Source: DATLMR01 sp035634255
Lineage (GTDB): Bacteria > Acidobacteriota > Blastocatellia > UBA7656
Direction: 5' to 3'
Assembly (NCBI GenBank): GCA_035634255.1
Contig: DASQDI010000029.1
Span: forward strand, 1 to 40,346
DNA: 40,346 nt
The position numbers were made by a program, and so were the translations under genes. This document shows positions 25,273-33,706 of this stretch, piece after piece. The notes beneath the pieces were generated by a model. The model made no database searches and was not told the origin of the DNA. It saw only the letters and a program-made list of their open reading frames with translations. Each line of letters begins with the position of its first letter. The stretch's first letter is position 1.

Positions 25273-28200
25273 ATGAACCTCTTGATCGGCCCCGCCAATT
25301 CAGGGAAAACCGAATACCTGCTCTCGCGACTGGCCGAAGCCCTCGAAGCCGGGCGCGGCGGGGTCCGTCTCATCTCGCCGTCATCAAGGTCCGGCGAGAT
25401 ACTCTTCGACCGGCTCAAGGCCACGATGAGTTCGGGGGGCGCGGGCAAGCCTGAACAGACCGTTACCTCGTTCCCCGGGCTCTACGTGAGCCTGCTCGGG
25501 CAGGTGCGAGAGGGCGTGAGCTGGATAACTCCCGACGAGCGGGGCAGGCTGATCGGCCGCATAACCGCTCGCCTCTCAGCTGAGGGCAGGCTCGAATACT
25601 TCGGCGGCACGGCGGAATGCCCCGGCCTCGCGGTCGCGGTCTCGCGCTTCATCGACGAGTTGTGGCGGGCCGGGGTCGGGCCGGAGGAGTTCGCCGCGAT
25701 AGCCGAAGGCAGGGCCGCAAAGGACCGCGATCTCGCGCTCATCTTCGCGCGGTATCAGGAGGCGCTCTCGTCTTCCGGCCGGCTCGATCCCGAAGGCGCG
25801 GGGCTTGCCGCGGTGAGACTGCTCGAAGGGAAGACGGCGACGGGCCATCTCGTGAGCCGGGAGGCGAGGGAGCGAATCGCCGGCGGCTACTCCCTGCTCG
25901 CGGCCGACGATTTCGATTTCTACTCCCCCGTGCAGGTCAGGCTGCTTTCGCTCCTGTCGGCGCACGGGGCGGAGGTGTACGCGACGCTCTCTTACCGCGA
26001 AGGCAGCTCCGTCCACCTCTGGCAGGAGCCCACCAGAAGGAGGTTCGAGGCGGCCGGGTTTAACCTGATCCGGTTCGATTCAAAGCCGGAAAACGCGATT
26101 CAACTCGCGGCCGCGCGGCTGCTGTGCGACGAGGCCGACGGAGACTCCGACGGGCAGCGGGAGTCTATGAAAGCCGCGCCCGAAATATCGGTTGTCTCAG
26201 CGCCCGACCGCGTTTCCGAAGTGCGGGCGGTCGCGCGCGAAGTGAAGAAACTCTCACTCGCCTGCGGGGTGGCGCTCGACGAGATCACCGTAGTTTGCAG
26301 GTCGCTCGCCGCCTACTCTCAACATCTGGAAAGAGTCTTTGATGAGTGCGGCATCCCTTTGAGGATCGATTGCGCTCAGGCGTTGGCAGGCAATCAACTC
26401 GCGCTCGCGGTCATGCGCCTGCTCGATCTCGCCCCCGGAGGGTTCCCGCGCCGCGCGGCGGTGGAGACTTTGCGCTCGCCTTACTTCGACCTGTCTTACG
26501 TCGGGCTCGACCCCTTTCACGCGGAGCTAATCGACGCGGTATCGCTCGATGAGAACGTCACGCGCGGAAAAGAGCAGTGGATGAGCGCGCTCTTTTCGGC
26601 CGGCGCAGGTCGCGAAGGGCGCACGGTTGAAGCGGACTCTTATCCGGGCCAGGAAGAGACGGCCGAAGAACGTCTCGAACGTTACGGTGGCATGGCCGTC
26701 GCTCTTTCAAACCTCTTCCAACTGATCACTCCCCCCGCCACCGGGAGCAGGAGAGAGAGGTCGGCATTCGTCGCGAACTTGCTGGGCATCTTTAAAGTGA
26801 AAGAGAGGGCCGAAGGCTCGCCCTTCGCCGAAAGAGACGCGGGGGCGTTGAAGGCTTTCGAAGCGGTCCTGCGCGATGTTTCGACAGACGGCCCCGAGCC
26901 CCGGCCGGAAGGCGAACCGGGCGCGACTCGGCAGGCGGAGGTTTCGTGGGCGCAGTTTTACGCAGAGCTTGAGCGGGCCTTCAACGATTCGACCTTCGAG
27001 CGCCCGCAGGTTTCAAGGCGGGCGGTCGTCGCGCAGGAGGCTCATAACCTGCACCCGCGGCCCTATCGCGCGCTCTTCGTGCTCGGGCTGGCCGAAGGGG
27101 AGTTCCCGGCGAAGTCATCGGAGAGCGCCCCTTACACGAGGGGCGAGCGGGGCGAATTGCCCGAGGCCGGCATCGACCTGACGGAATCGACGAACGACGC
27201 GGGCGCGGACCTGCTCCAATTTTACAAGGCCATGTCTCGATGCCGGGAGCGCCTTTATCTGACCTGCGCCAGGACCGATTCAGCCGGGGGCGAGCTGCTG
27301 AAGTCTTACCTGATCGACGAAATCATAAGCTCAGGCCCGGCCCGAGAAATTAGACTTCAACAGGCGCTTCAGGACGCGGGCGGAGCGCGGCAGGCCGAGG
27401 CCGCTTCACTCGACGAGCTGGCCCTGATCTCCGCACGGTCGTTGCGGCCCTTCGTGACTTCCGGGCGCGCAGAGGGCGCGAGCCATGCGCCGACGCGGAG
27501 CAGGGCGCAGGATTTTCTGAGACGTAAAATGCCCGAATGGAATGCCGCCGTGCGCGCGGCCTCGATAGAGGCGGACCGCATCCTGTTTCGGGGGAGCGCC
27601 GCGCACAGGGGGGCTATATCCGACGGCGCTCTTAGGTCGGTCCTGAAAAGAAGACTGGGAAAGAACCACCTCTGGAGCGCGACGCAGATAAACGATTATG
27701 GAGTCTGCCCGTACAGATTCTTCGCGTGCCACCTGTTGAGGCTCGCCCCCGTCAACGAGCCGGTGGAAGGGTTCGTGTCGAACAGGCTCGGGAGCGCGTA
27801 CCACGAAATACTCGAAAGATTTTACTCGGAGGGCGGCACGGTCGACGAGTGCGAGCGGCTGGCGGGGAGGATAACCGAAGAGGTCATCGGCCGCATGCTT
27901 GAGGCGGGCGAGATCAGGAGCTCGCCTTTTCTCGATTTCGAGAAGGACTTCATCAAGAGGCAGGTCGCGAGACTGATTCAGGCCGAAGACCGATGGCGCG
28001 AGTCGAATCCCGCGCGCCCGTCGGCCTTCGAGCTGGACTTCGGGCGGGAGGAGACGCCCCCTCTGATAATCGAATCGGACGACGAAGAGATAAGGGTGTG
28101 CGGCACCATAGACAGGATTGACGAATCGGAAGAGGGCTGCGTCGTTATCGACTATAAGACCAGGCGTACTCCTGTGCGTTATGACGACGCCCTCGATGGG

Positions 28201-28506
28201 CGCGACCTCCAGCTGCCCATCTACATCCTCGCCGCGTCTCGCGTCCTGAGGCCGGGGAGGGAAGTGCGGTCGGCCTATTACCTGCACATAAACAGCCGCA
28301 AGAAGGGGTCGGAGTTCCCGCACGCGGGCGACGAGCGGCTCTCCCTCAAGTCGATAATGGAGAGGGCCGAAAACCTCATCAGGGAGTACACTTCGAGGGC
28401 GAGGGCGGGCGAGTTCCCCATCGCGCCCAACAATAACAGGTGCGCTCCCCATTGCGGCTTCCACCTCATGTGCCGCATTCAATCCGTCGGCTCGGAAGAG
28501 AGTTAG
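25273..28506 (+). CDS. AddB-like Fe-S nuclease of the PD-(D/E)XK superfamily (1077 aa)
   Basis: Resembles AddB, the helicase-like/nuclease subunit of the AddAB double-strand-break repair complex. The P-loop GPANSGKTEYL is at the extreme N-terminus, which fixes the start. Degenerate helicase motifs follow (LLAADDFDFYSPVQVRLL; FVLGLAEGEFPAKS; LYLTCARTD). The C-terminal nuclease has RLGSAYHEILERFYSE, GTIDRIDESEEGCVVIDYKT (the catalytic D..DYK), and cysteines in YGVCPYRFFACHLL and CAPHCGFHLMC (CX3C, CX5C), consistent with a 4Fe-4S cluster. No AddA helicase gene is adjacent: upstream is divergent mutS2, downstream a BON protein gene. A RecB-family nuclease of other function is the alternative. Confidence 0.82.
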   Translation: MNLLIGPANSGKTEYLLSRLAEALEAGRGGVRLISPSSRSGEILFDRLKATMSSGGAGKPEQTVTSFPGLYVSLLGQVREGVSWITPDERGRLIGRITARLSAEGRLEYFGGTAECPGLAVAVSRFIDELWRAGVGPEEFAAIAEGRAAKDRDLALIFARYQEALSSSGRLDPEGAGLAAVRLLEGKTATGHLVSREARERIAGGYSLLAADDFDFYSPVQVRLLSLLSAHGAEVYATLSYREGSSVHLWQEPTRRRFEAAGFNLIRFDSKPENAIQLAAARLLCDEADGDSDGQRESMKAAPEISVVSAPDRVSEVRAVAREVKKLSLACGVALDEITVVCRSLAAYSQHLERVFDECGIPLRIDCAQALAGNQLALAVMRLLDLAPGGFPRRAAVETLRSPYFDLSYVGLDPFHAELIDAVSLDENVTRGKEQWMSALFSAGAGREGRTVEADSYPGQEETAEERLERYGGMAVALSNLFQLITPPATGSRRERSAFVANLLGIFKVKERAEGSPFAERDAGALKAFEAVLRDVSTDGPEPRPEGEPGATRQAEVSWAQFYAELERAFNDSTFERPQVSRRAVVAQEAHNLHPRPYRALFVLGLAEGEFPAKSSESAPYTRGERGELPEAGIDLTESTNDAGADLLQFYKAMSRCRERLYLTCARTDSAGGELLKSYLIDEIISSGPAREIRLQQALQDAGGARQAEAASLDELALISARSLRPFVTSGRAEGASHAPTRSRAQDFLRRKMPEWNAAVRAASIEADRILFRGSAAHRGAISDGALRSVLKRRLGKNHLWSATQINDYGVCPYRFFACHLLRLAPVNEPVEGFVSNRLGSAYHEILERFYSEGGTVDECERLAGRITEEVIGRMLEAGEIRSSPFLDFEKDFIKRQVARLIQAEDRWRESNPARPSAFELDFGREETPPLIIESDDEEIRVCGTIDRIDESEEGCVVIDYKTRRTPVRYDDALDGRDLQLPIYILAASRVLRPGREVRSAYYLHINSRKKGSEFPHAGDERLSLKSIMERAENLIREYTSRARAGEFPIAPNNNRCAPHCGFHLMCRIQSVGSEES

Positions 28507-28582
28507 GCCGATTTCAATTTATGGCGGCGCGGGCTGATATGCTATGATGCTTCTGGTTTTACCAGCTCGAGGCCGAACTCCT

Positions 28583-29407
28583 ATGGCGAGAATCCTGCTC
28601 CTGATCTCACTCTTGCTTCTTGCGGCCGGCGGCGGTTATTACGTCTATCGCCACGGCCTCACGCGACCACAATTGTTCGGCTCGTCGGCGGACGCCGCCA
28701 CATCAGGCAAAGTCAAGACCGCTTTCGGGCTGTCGAAGCGCCTGTCCGGGTACGACATCAAAGTCGAAACCGATGACGGGATCGTCACCCTGAGCGGGCA
28801 GGTCGGGTCGGACCTCTCCAAATCTTTAGCGGGCGAGATCGCCCGCGACACTCCGGGCGTGAAGGAAGTCTTCAACAACATCGAGGTGGACCCCGGAGCG
28901 AAGCCCTCGGCCGAGAACTCAAGGGTGGATGATCTGGAGATCAGGGCCTCGATCCTCGAATCCTTCGCCCGCAGCCCGGAACTGAGCGGTAAGAACATCG
29001 ACATCTCGGTCGAGGACCGCAAGGTGACTCTGTCCGGCTCCGTCGACACGAAGGCCCAGAGCAACGGCGCGGAGCAGGCGGCGGGCGCGATTGGCGGGGT
29101 CGCGGGCGTCACGAATAATCTGTCGGTGACGAACCCGGAGCCGCCAGCGGAGCCCGCGGCCGCGGTCGTGCCGCCCGAAGAGCTGAACGCGCAGCTGGCG
29201 AAGCAGGTGGAATTCGAGTTATACAGGACCGGCGCTTTCGACACTCTGGCGCTGTCCATCAAGGCGGATCAGGGCAACGTCACTCTCTCAGGAAAAGTTC
29301 GTTCTCGTGCTGAGCAATTGCTCGCGGAGCGTGTCGCGCAAGGCACTCCGGGGGTGAAGAAGGTTGTAAACGAGTTGCAGGTGGCCTCGGCCGCCGGCGC
29401 TCGATGA
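28583..29407 (+). CDS. Triple BON-domain membrane-anchored protein (274 aa)
   Basis: The start is set at the ATG at 28583, which begins a membrane or signal segment (MARILLLISLLLLAAGGGYY). Three BON domains follow, each with the VTLSG signature: YDIKVETDDGIVTLSGQVG, NIDISVEDRKVTLSGSVD and LALSIKADQGNVTLSGKVR. They are separated by Pro/Ala-rich linkers. BON proteins such as OsmY and DolP act in the envelope and bind phospholipid or stabilise the outer membrane. A TATGAT -10-like hexamer lies at 28543-28548 without a good -35. It is followed 19 bases later by the CLC transporter gene, so the two are probably co-expressed. Confidence 0.82.
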   Translation: MARILLLISLLLLAAGGGYYVYRHGLTRPQLFGSSADAATSGKVKTAFGLSKRLSGYDIKVETDDGIVTLSGQVGSDLSKSLAGEIARDTPGVKEVFNNIEVDPGAKPSAENSRVDDLEIRASILESFARSPELSGKNIDISVEDRKVTLSGSVDTKAQSNGAEQAAGAIGGVAGVTNNLSVTNPEPPAEPAAAVVPPEELNAQLAKQVEFELYRTGAFDTLALSIKADQGNVTLSGKVRSRAEQLLAERVAQGTPGVKKVVNELQVASAAGAR

Positions 29408-29426
29408 GACTGGTCTTAGGGAATCG

Positions 29427-31235
29427 GTGCAGACAGCAGAAACTCTCGGAAGATGGAGTCGGGTTGAGATAATAGCCACGCGGATTTTTCAGCGGATCCG
29501 TCTTCCCGAAAATCAGAAGTATTTCGTCCTCACCATCACTATCGCCGTGGCGTGCGGCCTTGTGGCGGTGGCCTACCATCAGCTAATCACCTTCCTCTCG
29601 GACAACCTGATAAACAGAGCCATCGGGATGACGGGCACGTCGCGCATCGTCTGGATGCTCGTGATCCCGACGGCGGGGGGGCTCGCGGCCGGCCTTCTGA
29701 TCCACTTCTTCGCCCCCGAAGCGAGGGGCAGCGGCATCCCCCAGGTCAAGATCGCCTTCACGATGGACTACGGCTACGTGCCGATGCGAGTCGCGGCGGG
29801 TAAGGCCGTGATCTCGGCGCTCTGCGTCGGCTCCGGCGCGAGCCTGGGGCGCGAAGGGCCGACGGTCCAGATCTGCGCGGCGCTCTCGAACGTCATCGCC
29901 CGCGCCTTCTCGATCCCCCGGCGGAAGCAGATGAACCAGCTCCCGGTCGGGGCCGCCGCCGCAATCGCCGCCGCCTTCAACACGCCAATCGCCGCCGTCA
30001 CCTTCGCCCTCGAAGAGATCATCGGAGACCTCAACCAAAAGCTCGCCGCGTCCATCGTCATCGCCGCCGTGATCGCGTCCACAATCGAGCGGTGGCTGCT
30101 CGGCGCGCACCCCCTCTTCACCGGGGCGAACGTCTACGCGCTCAACCACCCGAAGGAGCTGCTGGCGTACGGCTGTCTGGGGGTCGCGGCGGGCGTCGTC
30201 GGCATGATCTTCACGAAGCTGATCCTCTGGCTGAGAATGACCTTCCGCGACCGCCTCACGGTGCCGTCGTGGTCCAAGCCCGCGATAGGCGGGGCGATCA
30301 TCGGCGCGATAGGGCTGTGGCAGCCCTTCTCGCTCGGCATCGGCTACGACTTCCTCGGCACAGTGCTGAGCGGGCAGGACCAGTTGATCCTCTCCGCCGT
30401 GCTGTTCCTCATGCTCGCGAAGGTCCTCACGTCTTCGATAAGCTACGGGTCAGGCATGTCGGGTGGGGTGCTCGGCCCTTCGATGTTTGTGGGGTGCATG
30501 CTCGGGGCGGCGACGTGGCACCTGCTCCTCTACGTGGACCCCGCGGCCGAAATCGCTAGGGGGGCTTTCGCGCTCGTGGGCATGGGCGCGATGTTCGCGG
30601 CAGTGATCCGCGTGCCGATCACCTCGATCCTGCTGATCTTCGAGATGACTTACAACTACGAGATCATACTGCCTCTGATGATCGCCAACGCGCTCGCGTA
30701 CGCCGTCGCATCCAGAATCTCGCAGCTGTCCATCTACGAAGCGTTCCTGTTTCAGGACGGCATCCAACTCCCGCACGGCCCCAAGACCGACGCGCTCTCC
30801 CGCATCACCGCCGCGTCCGTCATGACGAGGGACGTTGTGACCCTGCCGGAGGAGCTGACCGTGACCGAGAGCCTCGACCTCGTGGGGCGGCTGGAATACA
30901 ACGGGTACCCGGTCCTCAAGGATGGGCAGATGGTCGGGCTGATCACGACCGGGGACCTGCGCCGGCTCGAAGCGGAAGGCCGACATCAGGAGATGATAGG
31001 GAACGTGATGACCAGAAAGATCGTCCACGCGCACCCGGACCAGACGCTCGACACCGTGATCCTTAAGCTCGCGCAGAGGGAGTTGTCTCAACTCCCGGTC
31101 GTCTCGCGCGCGAACGACGGGCACCTGCTCGGGATAATAACCCTGCGCGATGTCGCGCGCGCGCAGGCCCGCCTCGCTTCGACCCAGTACTCTCTGGGCC
31201 CCGACGACACCATCAGGCCCGCGAACCTGCCCTGA
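29427..31235 (+). CDS. CLC-type chloride transporter with C-terminal CBS pair (602 aa)
   Basis: A voltage-gated-chloride-channel-family membrane protein. The selectivity motifs are present: GSGIPQVK, GREGPTVQ with the gating glutamate, and a Tyr in LSIYEAF at the expected later position. FALEEIIGDL keeps the internal Glu pair seen in the E. coli exchanger, which favours H+/Cl- antiport over a passive channel. Residues of about 460-590 are two CBS domains (SVMTRDVVTLPEEL; NVMTRKIVHAHPDQ) that usually bind adenine nucleotides. The start is a GTG with AGGGA upstream; no early ATG is in frame. It follows the BON gene by 19 bases and converges with the small Cys-rich gene. Confidence 0.9.
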   Translation: MQTAETLGRWSRVEIIATRIFQRIRLPENQKYFVLTITIAVACGLVAVAYHQLITFLSDNLINRAIGMTGTSRIVWMLVIPTAGGLAAGLLIHFFAPEARGSGIPQVKIAFTMDYGYVPMRVAAGKAVISALCVGSGASLGREGPTVQICAALSNVIARAFSIPRRKQMNQLPVGAAAAIAAAFNTPIAAVTFALEEIIGDLNQKLAASIVIAAVIASTIERWLLGAHPLFTGANVYALNHPKELLAYGCLGVAAGVVGMIFTKLILWLRMTFRDRLTVPSWSKPAIGGAIIGAIGLWQPFSLGIGYDFLGTVLSGQDQLILSAVLFLMLAKVLTSSISYGSGMSGGVLGPSMFVGCMLGAATWHLLLYVDPAAEIARGAFALVGMGAMFAAVIRVPITSILLIFEMTYNYEIILPLMIANALAYAVASRISQLSIYEAFLFQDGIQLPHGPKTDALSRITAASVMTRDVVTLPEELTVTESLDLVGRLEYNGYPVLKDGQMVGLITTGDLRRLEAEGRHQEMIGNVMTRKIVHAHPDQTLDTVILKLAQRELSQLPVVSRANDGHLLGIITLRDVARAQARLASTQYSLGPDDTIRPANLP

Positions 31236-31272
31236 GCCGTTCGCCCGTGAACGCATCCCGCGCGGGTCTTAA

Positions 31273-31557
31273 TCACTTCTTGAAGAGGCCGTCGAAGGCT
31301 TTCCGCGGGTCCGCCGCCGGCTTGACAGCCGCCGTGGCCCCCGCCTGCTTGTTCGGGGCGAAGAGGTCGCAGAAGTTGGCCTTCTCCCTGTCGGAGACCC
31401 ACTCCGAGTTGGGCTCGCGGCACCTGTTGTGCGCCGACGGGTCGTAGTTCATGCAGTTGAGGCAGCAGCGAACGTCCCCCCCGCATTTGTCGCAGGTGTC
31501 CGACCGGGAGATGAACCCCTCGATCTTTATCTCCGTCTTGCACTGATGGCAGATCAT
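31273..31557 (-). CDS. Small Cys-rich zinc-ribbon-like protein (94 aa)
   Basis: The protein begins MICHQCKTEIKIEG and continues with DTCDKCGG, RCCLNCMNYD, NRCREP and ANFCDLF. Nine cysteines in CxxC-like spacing suggest one or two zinc sites; the tail (ADPRKAFDGLFKK) is polar. I do not recognise a named family. AAGGA sits just upstream of the ATG. It lies 99 bases after the histidine kinase gene on the same strand and may be co-transcribed with it. Its stop is 37 bases from the convergent CLC gene stop, with small GC-rich inverted repeats in between. Confidence 0.75.
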   Translation of the reverse strand: MICHQCKTEIKIEGFISRSDTCDKCGGDVRCCLNCMNYDPSAHNRCREPNSEWVSDREKANFCDLFAPNKQAGATAAVKPAADPRKAFDGLFKK

Positions 31558-31656
31558 TCCTTTACCTGTCTCGCGGAGCGGATTGCGGCCTCCGGCCGTG
31601 TCGCATGTTCGCGCAATCGGGGCATGATTTCAAACCGTTTTATGCGATTTCCGCGC

Positions 31657-33663
31657 TCAGGCCGCCTCGTTGCCGCGGGCCGAGGCCGCGACCTTGACCG
31701 GCCACCGCACCGAAAAACAGCTCCCTTTCCCCTTCTCGCTCTGAACGTCGATCCTGCCCCCCATGATCTCCACCAGACGCCTGCTGATCGGGAGCCCCAG
31801 CCCCGTCCCGCTGACCCTGTTCGTCGTGCCTTCTTCGGCCTGATGAAACTCGTCGAAGATGTGAGTCATCTCCGCCGAAGAGATCCCGACGCCCGTGTCC
31901 CGCACCTCGACGCTCCAGCACTGCCCGTGGTGGACGGAGCGCGCCTCGATCTCGACCTTGCCCCTGTCGGTGTACTTGATCGCGTTGCTCAATATATTTC
32001 TCAAAACGAGGCGGCTCTTGTCCGGGTCGCTCACGACCTGCGCAGGCAGGCCGGGGTGCAGCTTGACCTCCAGCCCGAGGCCGCGCTCGCGGGCCTGCGG
32101 CGAGAATTCTTCGACCAGCTCCCTGATTAGATCCTGCGGGGCGAAGGGGACGGGCCGGACGGTCTCTTTGCCCGCGACGATCCGCGAGTAGTTCAGCAGG
32201 TCGTTCATCATCGTGTTCAGGAAATGGACGTTCGCCCCGAGCCTGCGGACCGCCTCCCTGACGTCGTCCGGGACCCGGTCCTTCAAACGGTCGAGCAGCT
32301 GGGTCAGCGCGCCGATGGCGTTGAGCGGGGTCCGCACCTCGTGCGCGATGTTCGATATGAACCGAGACTTGAGCTGGTCGTGGGTGCGCAGCTGCGCGTT
32401 GATGGCTTCCAGGTCGTGCTGCCGGTCGCTCAGCTGCTGGCGGGCCTGCACCTCTTCCGTCACGTCTTCGAATGCCGCGACCGCCCCGAGTTTCTGGCCT
32501 TTTTCGCTGTAGATCGGGGCGGCGTTGAACCGGAGGATGGTGTTCGAGCCGTCGCGCCTGGTCAGGCAAATGAGCTGCTTGTGAACGGTCTCGTTCAGCC
32601 TGAGCGCGCGGTTGAGCGGGAAATCGCTCGGGTCGATGGGCACGCACTCCTCGGACGAGAAGCGCAGCAGGGGGGTCAGGTCGTCGAGCTGCCTGCCTAT
32701 CACGTCGTCGAGATTGAGGCCGAGGACTTCAAGGCCGCGCCCGTTCACGACCGTGATGGCTCCGTCGGCGTCGGCCATCACGAGGCCCGTGACCATCTCC
32801 GAGAGGACGCTCGCGAGCTCGTTCGCGCGGTTAGATTCCTCCGTCACCGCGCGCCTGAGCCGGGAGAGCGAGCGGGCGCGGACGAGCAGCTTGCCCATGT
32901 TCACCGGCGTGGTGATGAAGTCGTCCGCCCCGGCTTCCAGACCCTTCTCCCAATCGACGCCCTCGTCCACGATCAGGATGATCGGGATGAAAGGCATCCG
33001 AGGATTCTGCTTAATATTTCTGGCGACCTCATACCCGTCCGACTCGGGGAGGTCGAGGGCGCAGATGATCAGGTCTGGGGGCTCGCTCTCGATGGTGGCG
33101 AGGGCCTGCCGGTACCCTTCGGCGATGCTGGTGCGGAAGCCATTCGCCTTCAGCTCGGCGGCGATCCCGGACGCGGACTCATGATCGTTATCGATGATCA
33201 GCACGTGCTCGTTGTGAATCGAAAGGACTTTTTCCGGGGCCTTCCTGCGCCGCTCGGCGGCCGCCGTCTCTGACGCCTGCCCGTCAACCTCGGGCGCGCG
33301 CTCCGAAAGGATCTGCTCGATGGTGTGTTCGAGCAGTTCGTCATCAATCGGCTTGGTTATGAACCCGTCGCACCCGGCCTCCCATGCCCTCTCCCTGTCG
33401 CCCCTCAGGGCGTGCGCGGTGAGCGCGACGATGGGGATGGCGGACGTGGCGGGTGTCGACTTCAACAGCCGCGTCGCGTCCCACCCGGACATTACGGGCA
33501 GGCTCATGTCCATCAGGATGAGGTCGGGGTGGTGCTCAAGCGTGAGGTCTACCCCATCCCTCCCGTTCTCCGCTTCAATGACTTCGTGCCCACTGTGGGC
33601 GAGCAGAAGGCCGAGAACCTTGCGAACTTCGGGGAAGTCCTCGACCAGAAGTATCTTTGCCAT
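31657..33663 (-). CDS. Hybrid histidine kinase: REC-REC-PAS-HisKA-HATPase (668 aa)
   Basis: A soluble sensor kinase with receivers at the N-terminus. REC1 (1-120) is intact: phosphoacceptor D52 in LILMDMSLP and K104 in FITKPID. REC2 (about 150-270) is degenerate: the phosphoacceptor position is A202 (IICALDLPESDG) and the conserved Lys is T252 (FITTPVN). A PAS domain follows (about 285-405). The kinase core has H441 in IAHEVRTPLNAI, the N-box NILSNAIKYTD, DTGVGISS and GTGLGLPISRR. The start at 33663 is fixed by GGGAGGT seven bases upstream and the MAKILLVEDF receiver start. It follows the SLC13-like transporter gene by 43 bases. No DNA-binding domain or partner regulator is adjacent. Confidence 0.92.
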   Translation of the reverse strand: MAKILLVEDFPEVRKVLGLLLAHSGHEVIEAENGRDGVDLTLEHHPDLILMDMSLPVMSGWDATRLLKSTPATSAIPIVALTAHALRGDRERAWEAGCDGFITKPIDDELLEHTIEQILSERAPEVDGQASETAAAERRRKAPEKVLSIHNEHVLIIDNDHESASGIAAELKANGFRTSIAEGYRQALATIESEPPDLIICALDLPESDGYEVARNIKQNPRMPFIPIILIVDEGVDWEKGLEAGADDFITTPVNMGKLLVRARSLSRLRRAVTEESNRANELASVLSEMVTGLVMADADGAITVVNGRGLEVLGLNLDDVIGRQLDDLTPLLRFSSEECVPIDPSDFPLNRALRLNETVHKQLICLTRRDGSNTILRFNAAPIYSEKGQKLGAVAAFEDVTEEVQARQQLSDRQHDLEAINAQLRTHDQLKSRFISNIAHEVRTPLNAIGALTQLLDRLKDRVPDDVREAVRRLGANVHFLNTMMNDLLNYSRIVAGKETVRPVPFAPQDLIRELVEEFSPQARERGLGLEVKLHPGLPAQVVSDPDKSRLVLRNILSNAIKYTDRGKVEIEARSVHHGQCWSVEVRDTGVGISSAEMTHIFDEFHQAEEGTTNRVSGTGLGLPISRRLVEIMGGRIDVQSEKGKGSCFSVRWPVKVAASARGNEAA
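31985..31998 (+). repeat. Dispersed TTGCTCAATATA motif, copy C (in histidine kinase gene)
   Basis: TTGCTCAATATATT on the forward strand, inside the reverse-strand kinase gene at the codons for the N-box (ILSNAI). A one-mismatch relative, TGCTTAATATTTC, lies at 33008-33020 in the same gene. Confidence 0.55.
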
Positions 33664-33706
33664 ACGGTCTACCTCCCGCTCTTTCCGATTTCCGGCTCGC
33701 TCGAAA

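Noticed and set aside
26055..26090. tRNA T-arm-like GGTTCGATTC
   Set aside because: It lies in frame within the AddB-like gene, and no acceptor, D-arm or anticodon arm can be built around it.
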